Below the pieces are notes generated by a model that worked only from the letters and a program-made list of their open reading frames with translations, made no database searches and had not been told where the DNA came from. A DNA stretch of 64,000 nucleotides from Pseudozyma flocculosa PF-1 (Eukaryota > Basidiomycota > Ustilaginomycetes > Ustilaginales > Ustilaginaceae): positions 595,138 to 659,137 of the forward strand of contig NW_006920881.1 in assembly GCF_000417875.1 (NCBI RefSeq). Reading direction: 5' to 3'. How positions within the stretch are numbered: position 1 is the stretch's first letter; every line of letters starts with the position of its first letter. The position numbers and the translations under genes were made by a program. Positions 22,328 through 33,764 of this stretch are shown piece after piece.

Positions 22328-22681
22328 ACGCGCGTCTAGCTCAGCCAGCATCGCTGCCGCCTCCCCTCCCCTCCTCGGGTCCACGTCCCGTTCCCGGACT
22401 CTCTCTGCCCTTGGCCATGCGAATCGCTCTGCACCACCTCCATCACTCCCTGCTGCTCGTCGTCGCCGCAGCAAGTCAGTCACAGCTTCCTCTCATCCCC
22501 CGGCGTTGTCTCCGCGTCCCCCTGTACTTTAGCTCCCCATATTCCAACCCACGCCAACAACGCATTTGCATCTCTACATCTGTGAAAGCAGCCCCAGAAT
22601 CGAGATCAGCAAAAAGCAACACACCTCAGCAGTCGACAGCGTCTCCCTGTCCAACCCGAATGGGGCCATAGCAAAAAGTCA
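22328..22681. other. Spacer mL41 / tRNA-Leu
   Basis: 354 bp with CT-rich 3' flank of mL41. No ORF with support is present. The polymerase III terminator of the tRNA lies at its right edge. Confidence 0.4.
22673..22677 (-). terminator. RNA polymerase III T-run
   Basis: Five T on the minus strand, four bases past the tRNA-Leu 3' end. Confidence 0.75.
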
Positions 22682-22787
22682 TGACAAGAGTGGGATTCGA
22701 ACCCACGCCCGAAGATAGCAGATTGCCCCTCGCTGGTGCGAGGTATCTTCCTTAATGCTACGCCTTAGACCACTCGGCCATCTTGCC
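22682..22787 (-). tRNA. tRNA-Leu (AAG) with 28-nt intron
   Basis: On the minus strand the acceptor stem GGCAAGA pairs with TCTTGTC (one G-T pair), the anticodon stem is TAGCA/TGCTA, and the T arm is GTGGG-TTCGAAT-CCCAC. The anticodon loop reads TTAAGG...C, giving anticodon AAG. A 28-nt intron (22749-22722) follows position 37. A longer variable arm, as in leucine tRNAs, precedes the T arm. Confidence 0.92.
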
Positions 22788-23040
22788 CCGTCATGCAAAG
22801 GCGGCGATCTTTTGCTGATGACAACTAGGCGATTCTGCTGAAGAGTCGAGGCTCGATTCGCGAAGGACTCGACAGGTTGCATAGCGAGCGGCACTACCTG
22901 GCAGCGCGGCGGGGCGAGGGGTATTGTGTTTCTATTCGCAAACGGCGTGCATGCAGCGGATGGCGAGCAAGAGTGGGAAGCGGGAGCGTACAGAGTGTGG
23001 CCGGAGGCACGGGTGCGGTCACGACTGGCCGGACTGATCA

Positions 23041-25681
23041 CTACGGCTGCGACTCGTCCTGCTGGGCGGGTGCCGTGGACAATGTCGACGCTTCTCCCTG
23101 TTGCTGTTGTTGCTGCTGCTCGACGTCCTCCGTCTGCTGCTCCTTCTGCTCGACCTGGTCCACCCCTGTATCTGCCTGCTGCTCGCCGTTCCGCTCAGCG
23201 GCCTGGTCTTCCGCGACGCTGTCGAATCCAGCTTGTCCCGCTGCAGCGCCTCCGCCCACGTCACCGCCCTGGTGAGTGGCGCCTGCGCTCGAGCCTCTCC
23301 TCGCCTGTAGCGGTGGCGGCTCGGATGCGGCAGAGGTACCCCGGCTGCGCGGCAACGAGCCCATCCGCGAGGCTTTCGTTGTCGGCCCGGCCTCGGTTGA
23401 TGAGGGCGAGTGGCCCGACTGCGAGCCGATCACGTACTTGAGCAGGTCGCTCAAGCACAGGATCCCCACCAGCTTGCCGCGCGTGCGTCGGATCGGGTCT
23501 CCCTTCTCCAGACGGTCATCGAGGGACAGGGTGGGGTCGTTGACGATCGCCTCGCGGCGCTTGCGCTCCTTTGTTGCCTCGTCCTCCACGTCCTCGAGGC
23601 CTTCGTCGGAGTCGAAGTCGTCGAGGCCATCTGCACTGCTCTGCTTCTCGCCGTTCGCGTCGCTGGCTGATGCGGCATCGGAAGCTTTGGAGCCATCGTT
23701 GCCTCCGCCCCGGGGATCCGGGCCTTCCGGCTCGAGGATCAGCCAACGATGCACCCTCCTCTTCCGCAAGAGCGCGAATATGTTGGCCAGGCTGTCCTCC
23801 GGGGAGCAGGTCCAGATACCCCCGAAATCCGGCGGCCGCCGTTCGAGCGCTTGCCGGATGGTAAGGTCGAGTGCCTGGTACGCACCAGTGCGAACCAGAG
23901 TCTATCCCAGCGTCGGAGAGGGGGGTCAAGGGGCTCAGCTGTAGATCCATTGAGCTGGTCTCCGCCTTGCAGGCCGCGTACTCACGATGACATCGACGGT
24001 CTCGTACATGTCCACGACGTAGCCTTCCTCGTCCAGGATGGGTACCGCGCTGATACCCCGCTCGCTGAACATGTGGACGACATCGAACACCGTCGTATCA
24101 AGCGTCGCCGTTGCGAGCGGGTAGTGCGGATCCGTGGACTGAAGCGCCGAGACAGGGGACTGCATCAACGGTTCCGGGCCGAGGCTCGCGCCTGCTCCGC
24201 CGCCACTGCCACCGGCAGCTTCAACACTGTCGGGCGCCAAGGGCTCGGGCTCGGCGGGCTGCGTAGGCTCGATCTCGCTCATGGACATGACGGGACCATG
24301 CTCGGATCGAACCAGGCGCGGCTCGGATGCGTCGGAGCCACGATGGGAGGCTGTTCCGGAGCCGGGAGCTCGACTCCTGGATGCTTTGTAGGCGTGCGAG
24401 TAGGTGCCGATGCCGAGGGAGCGAAGAGATCGCCACAGACCGGCCGTCTCGCGGCAGTTCATGGCGATGAACTTGAGCACTCGGTACTGGGTCAACACAC
24501 TGACGACCGCCTCGAGCCCAGTCTGCTCGTCGTAGTCGAGCAGCGGCAGCCTTCGCGCGTGGGTCTTGATCAGCAGCTCGCATGCGTCAAACACGGGCCG
24601 CAGCGGGTGCACGGACAGAAGCGGCGGAGGAGGCACGTTGAGGGCCTGCTCGATGTCTGCAGGTCGGGCGAACGGGCGAGCCGACGGGGGCAGTCCGAGT
24701 CAGCGATGTTCTGTGCGCTCCCTCTGCGCAGCGCGGAGCCGCCGGTCTTGGCCTTCCTCGTCTCTTACCTCGTAGCCTCTCGAGCCTGAACTTTTCCACG
24801 TCTTCGGCGGCCGAGTCGTAGCTCGAGTGGTGGTAGTAATACTGGATCAGGTGGATGATGTCGCTTACGGTCAACATGCCCGCGAAGCCGGACTCGGGGT
24901 ACTGCTTCTTGGCCTTCTGCGGCGCTTGGGTCTTTGTCGGCGTGGCTGATGGTGCACCATCTTGCCCGGCGCTTTCCTGCTGCGTCTTTGGGCTGACCCG
25001 ACCGGGCGAGCCGCTATCCTCGCCGGCCTGATCGCCAGTCGCTGCGTCAGGTTCGGCTCCTGGTGCATCGCCGTCGGCCTGTGCAGCTCCGTCCGCTGCT
25101 TCTGTGGACGTGGCGGGTGCATCCTGGGCGCCTTCTGTGGTTGCCGGCGTCGGGCTGTTCCCCGGCGCATCCTCTGTCTGCGAGCCTGCCGTGGCCTCCA
25201 AGGGAGCACTCGCCTTGTCGGACGTGGCAGCCGAAGTCGAGCCCTCTGGTTTCGCCGCCTGGTCGTGCTTTGCAGCGGCCTCGTCTGAATTCGCCGCCAG
25301 GAGCTCTGGGGGCGTCGACTGCCATAGCGGGGCGGACACGACGCCCGCCTGCCACATGACATCCAAGGCCGGCTTGACGACGAGCTTGGTGTCGAGGACG
25401 ACCAGCCTGAAGCTGACGGGCAGCACGTCGTAGCTGCTCCTGCCCTTAAGAAAGTGGCGGATGGACTGTAGCGCCAGGCTGTGCCGATCCTTGGCCCGCA
25501 AGGGTCGCTCGCGGTCCTTGCCGGTGCGCGAGGGCCGGGAAGAGGTGGAAGCCCGGGTGCTGGCGTGCGACGCCATCGACACGGGCATATTGACGTGGAG
25601 CGAACCGGGCTTGGCCGCACTGGAGCTTCTGGCCCGTTGCGCGGCAGGGGCGTGGCCCGGCCGAGGCGCGGGGATGTCCAT
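23041..25681 (-). CDS. SNF4: AMPK/SNF1 complex gamma subunit, CBS-domain protein
   Basis: Three exons (25681-24769, 24656-23986, 23901-23041) encode 814 residues, against about 320 in yeast Snf4. The gamma subunit binds adenine nucleotides through four CBS motifs and controls the SNF1/AMPK kinase in energy signalling. Recognisable: IRHFLKGRSSYDVLPVSFRL and LVVKPALDVMWQAGVVSAPL (CBS1), GMLTVSDIIHLIQYYYHHSS, then HARRLPLLDYDEQTGLEAVV and LTQYRVLKFI (CBS2), GISAVPILDEEGYVVDMYE (CBS3), and ALLRKRRVHRWLILE with KLVGILCLSDLLKYVIG (CBS4). Extra length comes from a Ser/Arg N-terminus, about 160 disordered residues inside CBS1, about 90 between CBS2 and CBS3, an acidic insert in CBS4, and a Gln-rich tail. 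Splicing restores the conserved DVITLVRTG stretch, which supports intron 2. Confidence 0.93.
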
Positions 25682-28360
25682 TGCTCAGGGATCGGACGAA
25701 GAGGCTGGACAGCGTGCAGTAAAATATGCTGCGGTGGTGTGCAGACGGATGCGGGCCGGGCCGAAGGGTCTGACGGATGAGCCGGCGAGGCGGATGGGCG
25801 GGTCGGGATCAAATGAAGGTGGGGTGCAATGCAGGGTCGCTTCGCTCTGGAGACGGGAAGATGATGGGGCTACGGCGGAGTCATCGGTGGGCGAGTCGTG
25901 GAAAGATGTGTGGCCTCGGAAGGGAAGTCAGGGCGGCGAAGGTGACTGCCGAGTGCTGTCGGTCGAGGCAACGGCGAGGCGGGCTGCTTCTGCCGTTGCG
26001 TCGGTTGGCGGTCGCCAGTGGCAGGGGCAGATGCGGTCGATGAGGGCACGCAGTGCAGGTGCTGTCTGGACAGTCTGCCTGGTCTGCGGCTCGCTCTGTG
26101 GCTGCTGTCGTCCGTACCGTCCGGTTGGAGTCGAGGCGGTCGGGTCAGGGCCGATGGCTGGCTCTGGCAAAGAGGTGGCAGGCGGGGTGGCTCGCCCGGC
26201 TCCCCTGTTGGTCGGACGAGGTTGGCGAGCAGGTGGCGAGAGGAGCGGTCGCTGTCCGGACCAGGAGTGCGTGTTTCGGGTCTTTGTGAAGCGCGGACGT
26301 GTGTGGTATGGTGTCGGTAAGGTGTAGGACGCGCGTGAGGATCGAGACGAAGGGGAAGGGGCCAGATGGAGATCACCTCGAAAGGAAAGGCGCACGCGCC
26401 GCTCACGCGATAGAGCTTTTCAGGCCTTGGCCCAGCTCTCGGGACGGCCAACGGGTGGCACGGTGTGTGCGCTGCCTAGCCTGCCTCTCTTTGGCCAAGG
26501 CCCGCCCGCCTGCCCGCATGGACCCTCTGCGGCAGGCCAGGCAGGAGCAGCAGCCAGGCGGGGTGGAGCGCCCAACCCCATTTTCAGAGAAGCCGGGTGC
26601 CAGCTGCCAGCCTGCCTGTCTGCCTGCCCGCCCTTCGAGCTGGGCTGACTCCCTCTAGAGCCCCGCACCCAGTCGCCTTCTTGGTTGGCTCTCCCCCTCC
26701 TGCTTGGCCTGCTTTCCTTTCCTCCTGCTTTTTCGCAGGCTTTTACAGTCCCCCCCTCTCTCTCAGGCTGGCCCTCCTCCCCCGCGTCCTGCACACGCAC
26801 ACAGGCCGGCCGGCCTGGCCAGGCAGGTGGTGGCTCGCGTCGAGCGTCGTCGCCTGCAGCAGTAGTGTCGTAGCGGACAGCGACAACGGCGCAGCAGCAT
26901 GGACCTCGACAAAAGGCGAAGGCGCTTGACACCCTCCCTTGTTCTCCCTTCTCGAGAGCCAACCGCTCACGCCAGCCCAGCAGCGGCGAGGGGCGCCATG
27001 CTCGAGGAAGCGCAGGCCATGCTTGCCCCGCTCCCACCAGGACTTCCGGCTTCACCGTGCGACGGCACGACGGCGGTTGCTGCGGCATCGGGCCTGCCTG
27101 GCGACTCGCGCCGACGCCATCTCACAGCGATAAGCAAAGTCGACCGTGCAAGTCGACGGCGAAGGTCGGCGTCACATACATCTGGCTCGACAAGCGTGGC
27201 GCTGACGGTACCTTTTCAGGGTGTAGACAGGAGCGCGCGTGGTGCCTCTGGGCCCTTCTTGGCCCGCCCTGACCTGCCCCGCGGGTCAAAAGCAGAACCT
27301 CATGACATCACAGGTAGGGCCGCTTCTTGCCCTGGTGGTCGCGCCGAGGGCCGGCGACTTTTGCGAGCAGCAAAAATGGAGGCGTCCAACCTGCCTGCCT
27401 GTCGGGTGCATCCCGACCGAGATGGCAGCATCACGGCATCGTCCTGCCAGCTCTGGTCGCGACTCCGACTAGGAGACGGTGACGAGGCTGGAGAGGATGG
27501 CAGGCCTGCCGTCCCAGCAGCCTCTGCGACCGTCTCGGGAGATGCCGGGGATCTCGCACCAGCCACACTTAAGGAAAAGGCTGGGATACCAGCCTCATGA
27601 CAACATGTTGCCGCCGTGGTACGATCTGGCTACCGCCCCTAGTCGAACGCGCTAAAGCGGGGTGAGCCGACCTCGTGTCTCGCATCATACGGATGGCGTG
27701 GCCAGCTGATGGCGAGAAACGAAGGCGGCCGGGACAATGGGCAGCGATTACGATGGCGGAGGTTATCGCCACGGCCTCGAGGCTTGGCCGCACGACGTCC
27801 TGCGAGCATCGGACTCTCGACCTTAGCTTTCGCCATCGCTCGACAATGGCGAGGCGGCTCTTCCGGCGGCTTGTCTGCCCTTCTCGTCGACGCTCATGCC
27901 GGTGCTCTTAGCCTGATATACGGAGCCAAGGGAGGGCAACGTTTGACCTGGCTTCTTCTGCCATGTTGCACGGTTTCGAGCTGCGCGCGCTCACAAGAAT
28001 AGCAACCGGCGCTGCTCGATGAGGGTCGATGACACCATCTCGGACAAGCGAAGGACACGGGGGGCCACAAGGCTGTGGCGAGCGGGCGAGACGGACGCCC
28101 AGCTCCTCGCCAGCCACCTTCCCGCCGCCTGCCAGCATCCGACGGACTTGCAAACAGCTCGAGGCCGATGCGACTACCTACGTAGGTGGCTCGCCCCCTC
28201 GCCTTGCTTCTTCTGACAAGTGACGGCACCTTCGGCCTCCATATAAACCGGCGGGAAGAAGTAGCAGCACGCTTCCAGGCTCCCAACGCCATCGGCCTCT
28301 CACGAACCTAGCGACACCCTAACACCCTGACTCCCTGCTCTCGCCACGCACACACACACC
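25682..28360. other. Longest region without a supported gene
   Basis: 2679 bp between two divergent genes. It has a TATAAA at 28242-28247 for the gene at 28361 and CTGCCTGCC-type words near 26600. A 233-codon open frame at 26899-27600 is compositionally odd (Arg/Ser/Pro-rich, no motif) and was not accepted. I recognise no tRNA, rRNA or transposon. A long 5' leader, a noncoding RNA or a fast-evolving gene could be hidden here. Confidence 0.4.
28242..28247 (+). promoter_or_regulatory. TATA box of the acidic unknown gene
   Basis: TATAAA within CCATATAAACCGG, 114 bp before the ATG at 28361; rare in this GC-rich window. Confidence 0.6.
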
Positions 28361-29464
28361 ATGACGACCTCGATCGACACGAGACCTTCGGAGCCCATCC
28401 GACAGCTGGCGGATACGACGCCGGACCCCGTCGCGTCCGACGACTTCCTGCGCGGCCGCGAGGAGTCGCTCTCCAACGCGCTCGGCAGGACGAACAACCA
28501 GAGCGGCGTCCACACCTCTAGCAATATCGGCACCGGCGCCAGCGCCAGCACCAGCTCCAGCCACAATGACGAGTCGGATGTCGAAGACCACACCGCCGCC
28601 GCTGCCGACGAAGGGGGCAACAAGTCCCTCGTGGGCGGCGTCAGTGCAGCCGCGGCGAGCGTCGGCGGAGCCGTGTACGCTGGCGCCAACAACGTCTTCC
28701 AGAAGGCGCCAGACCTTGGCCTCACCGCCGCCTTTTCGCGATGGACGGGCGTCGGAGCGCAAACGGGCCAGGACGACACCGCTGGATCCACACGGGACGA
28801 TGCTGACTCGACGTCGACGGCCGGCAACGAGCAGGAGGGATCGACGACGGCAACGGCGGAAGCCAAGGAGGGCGTCGAGGAGGAACGCGGGCCATCGAAC
28901 CCGGAGCGACTCGACAAGCCCCAAACGGCCGTCGGCACCGAATATGGCATTCCCACGTCGGCCGGTGCCGGTACGACGCTCTCACCGGACCTGACGGTAC
29001 GGGAGGCGGCGGACCGCGAGAAGGAGCTGCGCGGGAACGACCAGGTCGGGGGCAAGAGCGCCGCCGTCGTGGGCCAGGATTACCGCGACCAGCCCTGCCC
29101 CACGGCCGATGCGGCGAGGGCCCACCCTACCAGCCAGCCAGCCGAGGGCAAGACGGACTTCGCCGACCAGCACGAACGCGAGCGTGGTCGGACCGAGGGC
29201 GAGGGCGAGGGCGACGTCGACTCGTCGCTGCGACAGAGCGGCAGCGGAGGCAAAGACTCGGAGAGGACCCTGGTCGACGACGATGCCGATGGAGACGACG
29301 ACAGTGAAACGGCCAGGAGCAAGAGGTCGCTCGGTGCCAAGCTCAAGGACAAGATCAAGGGCGAGGCCAAGGTGATTGCCGGCAAGGTCAGGAAGGACGA
29401 GGATGCCGTGCTCGAGGGAAGGGCAATCAAGCAGGGCGTCGACAAGACCGAGGTGCGCGTCTAG
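28361..29464 (+). CDS. Acidic, disordered protein of unknown function
   Basis: A single exon of 367 residues. I do not recognise the family with confidence. It is hydrophilic, rich in Ser, Thr, Gly, Asp and Glu. One Ala/Gly segment (LVGGVSAAAASVGGAVYAGA, near 90-110) could be a membrane-active or flexible helix. The C-terminus SLGAKLKDKIKGEAKVIAGK with following VRKDEDAVLEGRAIKQG is an amphipathic basic helix that recalls CsbD-type stress proteins and similar tails of fungal hydrophilic proteins, but the resemblance is weak. A TATA box lies 114 bp upstream, which in fungi often goes with inducible genes. A stress-related hydrophilin-like role is a guess from composition only. The start is the first ATG after a CT/CA-rich leader. 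Confidence 0.7.
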   Translation: MTTSIDTRPSEPIRQLADTTPDPVASDDFLRGREESLSNALGRTNNQSGVHTSSNIGTGASASTSSSHNDESDVEDHTAAAADEGGNKSLVGGVSAAAASVGGAVYAGANNVFQKAPDLGLTAAFSRWTGVGAQTGQDDTAGSTRDDADSTSTAGNEQEGSTTATAEAKEGVEEERGPSNPERLDKPQTAVGTEYGIPTSAGAGTTLSPDLTVREAADREKELRGNDQVGGKSAAVVGQDYRDQPCPTADAARAHPTSQPAEGKTDFADQHERERGRTEGEGEGDVDSSLRQSGSGGKDSERTLVDDDADGDDDSETARSKRSLGAKLKDKIKGEAKVIAGKVRKDEDAVLEGRAIKQGVDKTEVRV

Positions 29465-29657
29465 GGGGCCACAACGGGCCGATGCGCTCTACCCATCCAC
29501 GCTGGGATAACGACAGATACCCAATCCCTTGCCCACCACCTCCGTACGATACCGCTTTTACGAATGACCACGGTCTCGATCGTTTGAAGTCGAGCGTCTC
29601 GTCATGTGCGATGCATCCGCTCCCATCCCGCTTTCGAGCAGCGTGGGCGGCAGCGTC

Positions 29658-32600
29658 CTAGTCATCGCCGAGCGATCCGGGCATGGTGCGGCGTCCGCTC
29701 CTCGTCCGAACGCCAGCGGCGGCCGACTCTGCCGCGCCCTCGTCGTTGGCGGCGACGGTGGCGGCGCTGCTACTCCTCGCTGCGCGACCGCTGGCCGAAG
29801 TAGCAGCCGCCTTGCGTCGTCGAGGCGGCTCGTTTTCCTGGTTCTCGGTGTGCGCCTGCGACTCGGGCTCGACGCTCGACAGCCTGCTGCTCCGCCTGAC
29901 GCTGCGAGACGACTTCGCCGCCGGCCCATTCGCCTTCTTCTTCGCTGCACCGCTCCCCGCTTTGCCGCCGCCGCTCTTGCTGGACCGCTTGGCCTTGGTC
30001 GTCGCGTTCGTGGTCGAAGGGAGCTTGCCCAGCCCATCGCGCTCCTCGTCCATCTCCTCGCCCACCTCGCTGATGCTGTAGATTGTGCTGGTGGCGTCCT
30101 GAGTGGCGTCGCCGTCGGTACGGGCCTGGCTGGCCTGGTCGTCGCCCTGCTGCGACTCCAGCTCGGCAGTGGCGGCGCGGGTGCGACGCGCTACCGGCCG
30201 CGTGTCGGCAGCGTTCGCCCGACCGCGCCCGGCGTGCTCCTCGTCGTTGGCGGCAAGGTTCGACAGCGTGAGCGGCTTGCGGTTGACAGAGGTGGTGGAC
30301 CGCGTCTGGCGGCCGGCCGGCTTCAAAGCGGCTTCGCTTTGACTCCTCGGCATCCCGCTGGCTTTCGCCTTGGACTTGGACGTCGATCCTTTCGCCTGCG
30401 CCGCGCGTCTGGCACGACCTCCTGTGGCGGCATGGCGGTCGACCTCCCGGTCCATCGCAGCCTGCATCTTTTCGTCGTCATCGTCGTGGCTGGTCCCAAC
30501 TTCTCCGAGGCTGACTCTGCCAGACACCAGACGGCCCACCTGCTTAGTGGCTCTGAGTTTGGTGCCGGACCGCCCCGTCCGGCCGACAAACGTGTCGTCA
30601 GCGCCAGCGTCGGCGTCGGTGTCGGTATCTATGTCCTGGTCCTGGTCCTCATCCTCGTCCTCGTCCTCATCCCCGTCCTCATCCTCGTCCTCGTCGACGT
30701 CGTGTGCTTTTCCCTCCTCCTCGTCGTCGTAGAGGTCGACGCCCCGTGTGGAATTTGGCCTGCGTCGGCCTTGCCTAGAGATGAGGGCAACGGCCCCCGT
30801 CAGCTTCTGCGATCCGTGCAGCGGCAAAGACGGCGACCGCAGGCTGCTGTTCCGGGGCGAGTCTCGTGACGATGCGACGGTGGAGGCAACGAACGGCGAC
30901 GTGATGGCGGGGCGGAAGGGGTATGCCGACGCCGACGAGGAGCCGGCGCGCTGCGAAGCGTCCAAGCGTGCGATGAAAGCATTCGAGGGGATCTTTGGCT
31001 GGCCCGAGAACGGGCTCGTGGAGCTCAGCGGAGCCGCGTTGCGCCAGGGTGACTGCGGCGCAGCCGACGCGGTCTCCGCCGTCGAGGGCATTTCGGGGTC
31101 GGCCGCAGATTGCTGGGCCGTGCTGCTGGCGAGTCGGTAGCCAGGCTTGCTCGCGAAGGCCGAGGTGCTCGGGGCGAGCGGCTGGGAGCCTGCTACGACG
31201 CCCTGAGCGTCCTCGTCCATGTCGCGGTCGCCGTCAGCAGAGGTCTGGGCAGTTTGACGCGACGACGAGGCTTGGCCGAAGGCGAGTGAGTTGTTGGCCA
31301 GGAAGCCGACCTTCGGAAGGCTGCTGGAGCCCGGCGCCAAGTCGAAGGAGCGAGCACCACCACTGTCTTGCTGGCCCCGCGCAGGCGCTGATGTGGTCTT
31401 GGGAGACGAAGACGCCCGCACGACAGCCGAGAGCAACGAGGCCTGCGTGCTGGGGCTGCTGCTGTCCGTGCGGCGCAGGGCCGGAGAGGCGCTGAGCGGG
31501 GTCAGCTTGGACGCAGTGCCGATCGGCGAGGCAGGGACCGGTGCTGCGGCGCCGTTGGGACGAGGGACGTGCTCCCAAGACATCTTGAGCTCGCCCGGCT
31601 GCTCCTTGACTGCCGACGCGTCCACGGCCTCAGCCTGGTCCACGTCCACATGGTGGCCCGTGCTGACCTCGAGGGATTCTTCGATGCGGAGGAGCTCCTT
31701 TTGGACCTCTGGGAGAATCTCGCGCGCTCCCGCGATCAGACGCTTCCGCTTCTCGACCAGGCGTGATTGCTCGCCGCTATCGGTGCCAGAGGAGTGTCCC
31801 TCGCGTACGTCCGGTCCGAGGCGGCGGTCGAGGCGGACCGCGTCCATGTAGCGGCCTTCGTTGATGAAGCGGACGATGAGCACATCGGCCGCGATGTAGG
31901 CCCAAATCGCCTGCATCGAAGCCGGCGGCGAGAGCACAAACGTCTCGAGCCCGATCTCCTCGTCGGCATCGAGGAAGCAGCCGAGCAGGTTCTTGATGGC
32001 GACGGCATTGGGCGGCGCGAAGCAGTGGCGGAAGATGACGTCGAGGAGCCTCGAGCGGATGACGGGCCGGAGCTGCTCATCTTCCAGCTGGCCGGCAATC
32101 TCCCTGACCAGGACCATGGCCTTTGTCGGTCCGCGGACCCAGCAAGTCGCCTGTACCTCCATGTCGAGCTCTTCGAGCCGTTCCGCGCTCTGCGGCGGCG
32201 AGGTCGTGGGCTGCGTCGAGGTGCGCAGGAAGCGGAGCAGCAGGCGGGATCGTTCGAGCGGAGTGCGAGATCGCTGATGGTGCGATTCGAAATGCGGCGG
32301 CAGGAAGAGTGTGCGGTAGATCTTGGGGATGAAGTCCGGCGAAGTGAGCAGCGGCACGGCATCCTGCGAGCGAGAGGGAAGGGTGGACAGCGGAGGCGTC
32401 GAGCCCGCAAACGGTATCAGTCAGCGACGCCCGGCGAGGTCGGATCTGCCACATAGACGAAGAAAGGCCCTACCTCGTATCTCCCACGGTCCAGCAGCCA
32501 GTAGCCGTCCATGAGATCCTTGAAATGCGGCAGGATGAAGGAGCTGACTGCGAATGCGTCTGCCTTGGCCGATGCGATGAAGCTCTCCCCTCCATCCTGC

Positions 32601-33043
32601 GTATGCGTGCGGATCTCGCCGATGAATGCGTCGTAGTCCTTGAGGAGGTAGTAGACCAGGCTGGACTGCTTGAGGCTGTCAAAGGTGGATGTGGTGTAGA
32701 TGGCCGAGAGCAGGTCGGAGAGGGCGTCGTGCGAGGTTGGAGGGTAGAGGCGGGTGTCGACCTCGGCAAGCAGCAGCAGCTCGTCGAGGAAGAGCTTGCC
32801 TCCCGGCAGCTGGGTTCTGCGGGCCTGGATGTCTTGGACGACGTCTTGTGGCCAGGAGGCCGATGTTGGCCCGGTGTCAGAGGGGCTGGGACGGAACCAG
32901 AGGAGCGACTCCTGCGTCATGGACTTGGCGAGGGCATCATCGTCGGAGGCGATGGAAGACGCCTGGCTGCTGGTGTCCATGTCGCGGCCCTTTGTGCGCT
33001 CGACGACGACAAAGGATCCGGAGTCGACAGAAGTCGCGGGCAT
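29658..33043 (-). CDS. ELYS-like domain protein, nuclear-pore related
   Basis: Two exons (33043-32474, 32363-29658) encode 1091 residues. Splicing joins HFKDLMDGYWLLDRGRYE to DAVPLLTSPDFIPKIYRTLF, the hallmark helical repeat of the ELYS-like domain (about residues 60-400 here). ELYS seeds nuclear pore assembly on chromatin in animals; fission yeast Ely5 is a short relative at the Nup107-160 complex. Here about 650 disordered residues follow: a Ser/Pro-rich part, an acidic Asp/Glu run encoded by a GTCCTC repeat at about 30640-30720, and a long basic Lys/Arg-rich region ending VRTRSGRRTMPGSLGDD. The basic tail may bind DNA, like the ELYS tail, but no perfect AT-hook core was found. The start at 33043 is the best available ATG; an earlier exon is possible. 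Confidence 0.8.
30640..30720. repeat. Coding Asp/Glu repeat
   Basis: Imperfect hexamer array (GTCCTC, CTCGTC) that encodes alternating Asp-Glu-Asp residues in the ELYS-like protein. Length is likely variable between strains. Confidence 0.7.
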
Positions 33044-33764
33044 GGTGCCGCGGATGCCGCCGGTTGCTGCTGGCGGTGGTGGGAATGGGCGACGGGCAAC
33101 GACTGTGCAAGTGCGTGATGAGAACGTAGCCGAGGGGCGAGGTTTGGCGCGAGGGCAGAAGAGAGAGAGAGAGTAGTGTACCTTGCCTTGGCTTCCTCGC
33201 AGTAGTGGATGGCGGCGGCGAGTATGCGTGCAGCCGGGTGGAAGATGTTGGGTGTGTGGTGTTGGCAAGTCAGGTTGTGTGGTGTTGGTGGTGGGAACGT
33301 GATCGGCAGCGCGCTGTTTTTGGAGGAAGGGGCACGGAAGTCGGAAGGCGGCAGATGGACACCAGACAGAGAGGGTCGGGCCAGGCAGTGCCAGGGACAG
33401 GGACAGCCTGGGACAGCCTGGGACAGCCTGGGCATGGCGGCCCTCTCCGTGGAAAGCGGAGGTAGGGCGAAAGGCGGCGACCATCCAAGTGCCTTTCGCC
33501 CACCACCTTGCTGCTCTCCTCCTACATCTCCCAGCGGTCCACGTCCTCTCGCTCAGCTTGCAGAGAACAACTGCGGTCCTCGACACGACACGCCCGCATC
33601 GTCCTCTCCATCCTTACAGGTCGGCCGGCCAGCTAGCCCGCACGCTTTCTATCCATCCGCAGGTCATTGCGCCTTGCGGCGTTCCCCGTCTTCCCGCTCC
33701 CGCGGCTTCACCCAACGACAGCAAGACCGACGCGGACATCGACGATCCATAGGCATCCAAAGCC
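33044..33764. promoter_or_regulatory. Divergent intergenic region ELYS-like / RPD3
   Basis: 721 bp. It contains a GGGACAGCCT triplicate at 33398-33432 and CA-rich words. No TATA box or ORF with support is seen. Confidence 0.45.

Noticed and set aside
26899..27600. 233-codon plus-strand frame in the large intergenic region
   Set aside because: Arg/Ser/Pro-rich, no motif, no splice or promoter context that favours it; left as unproven.
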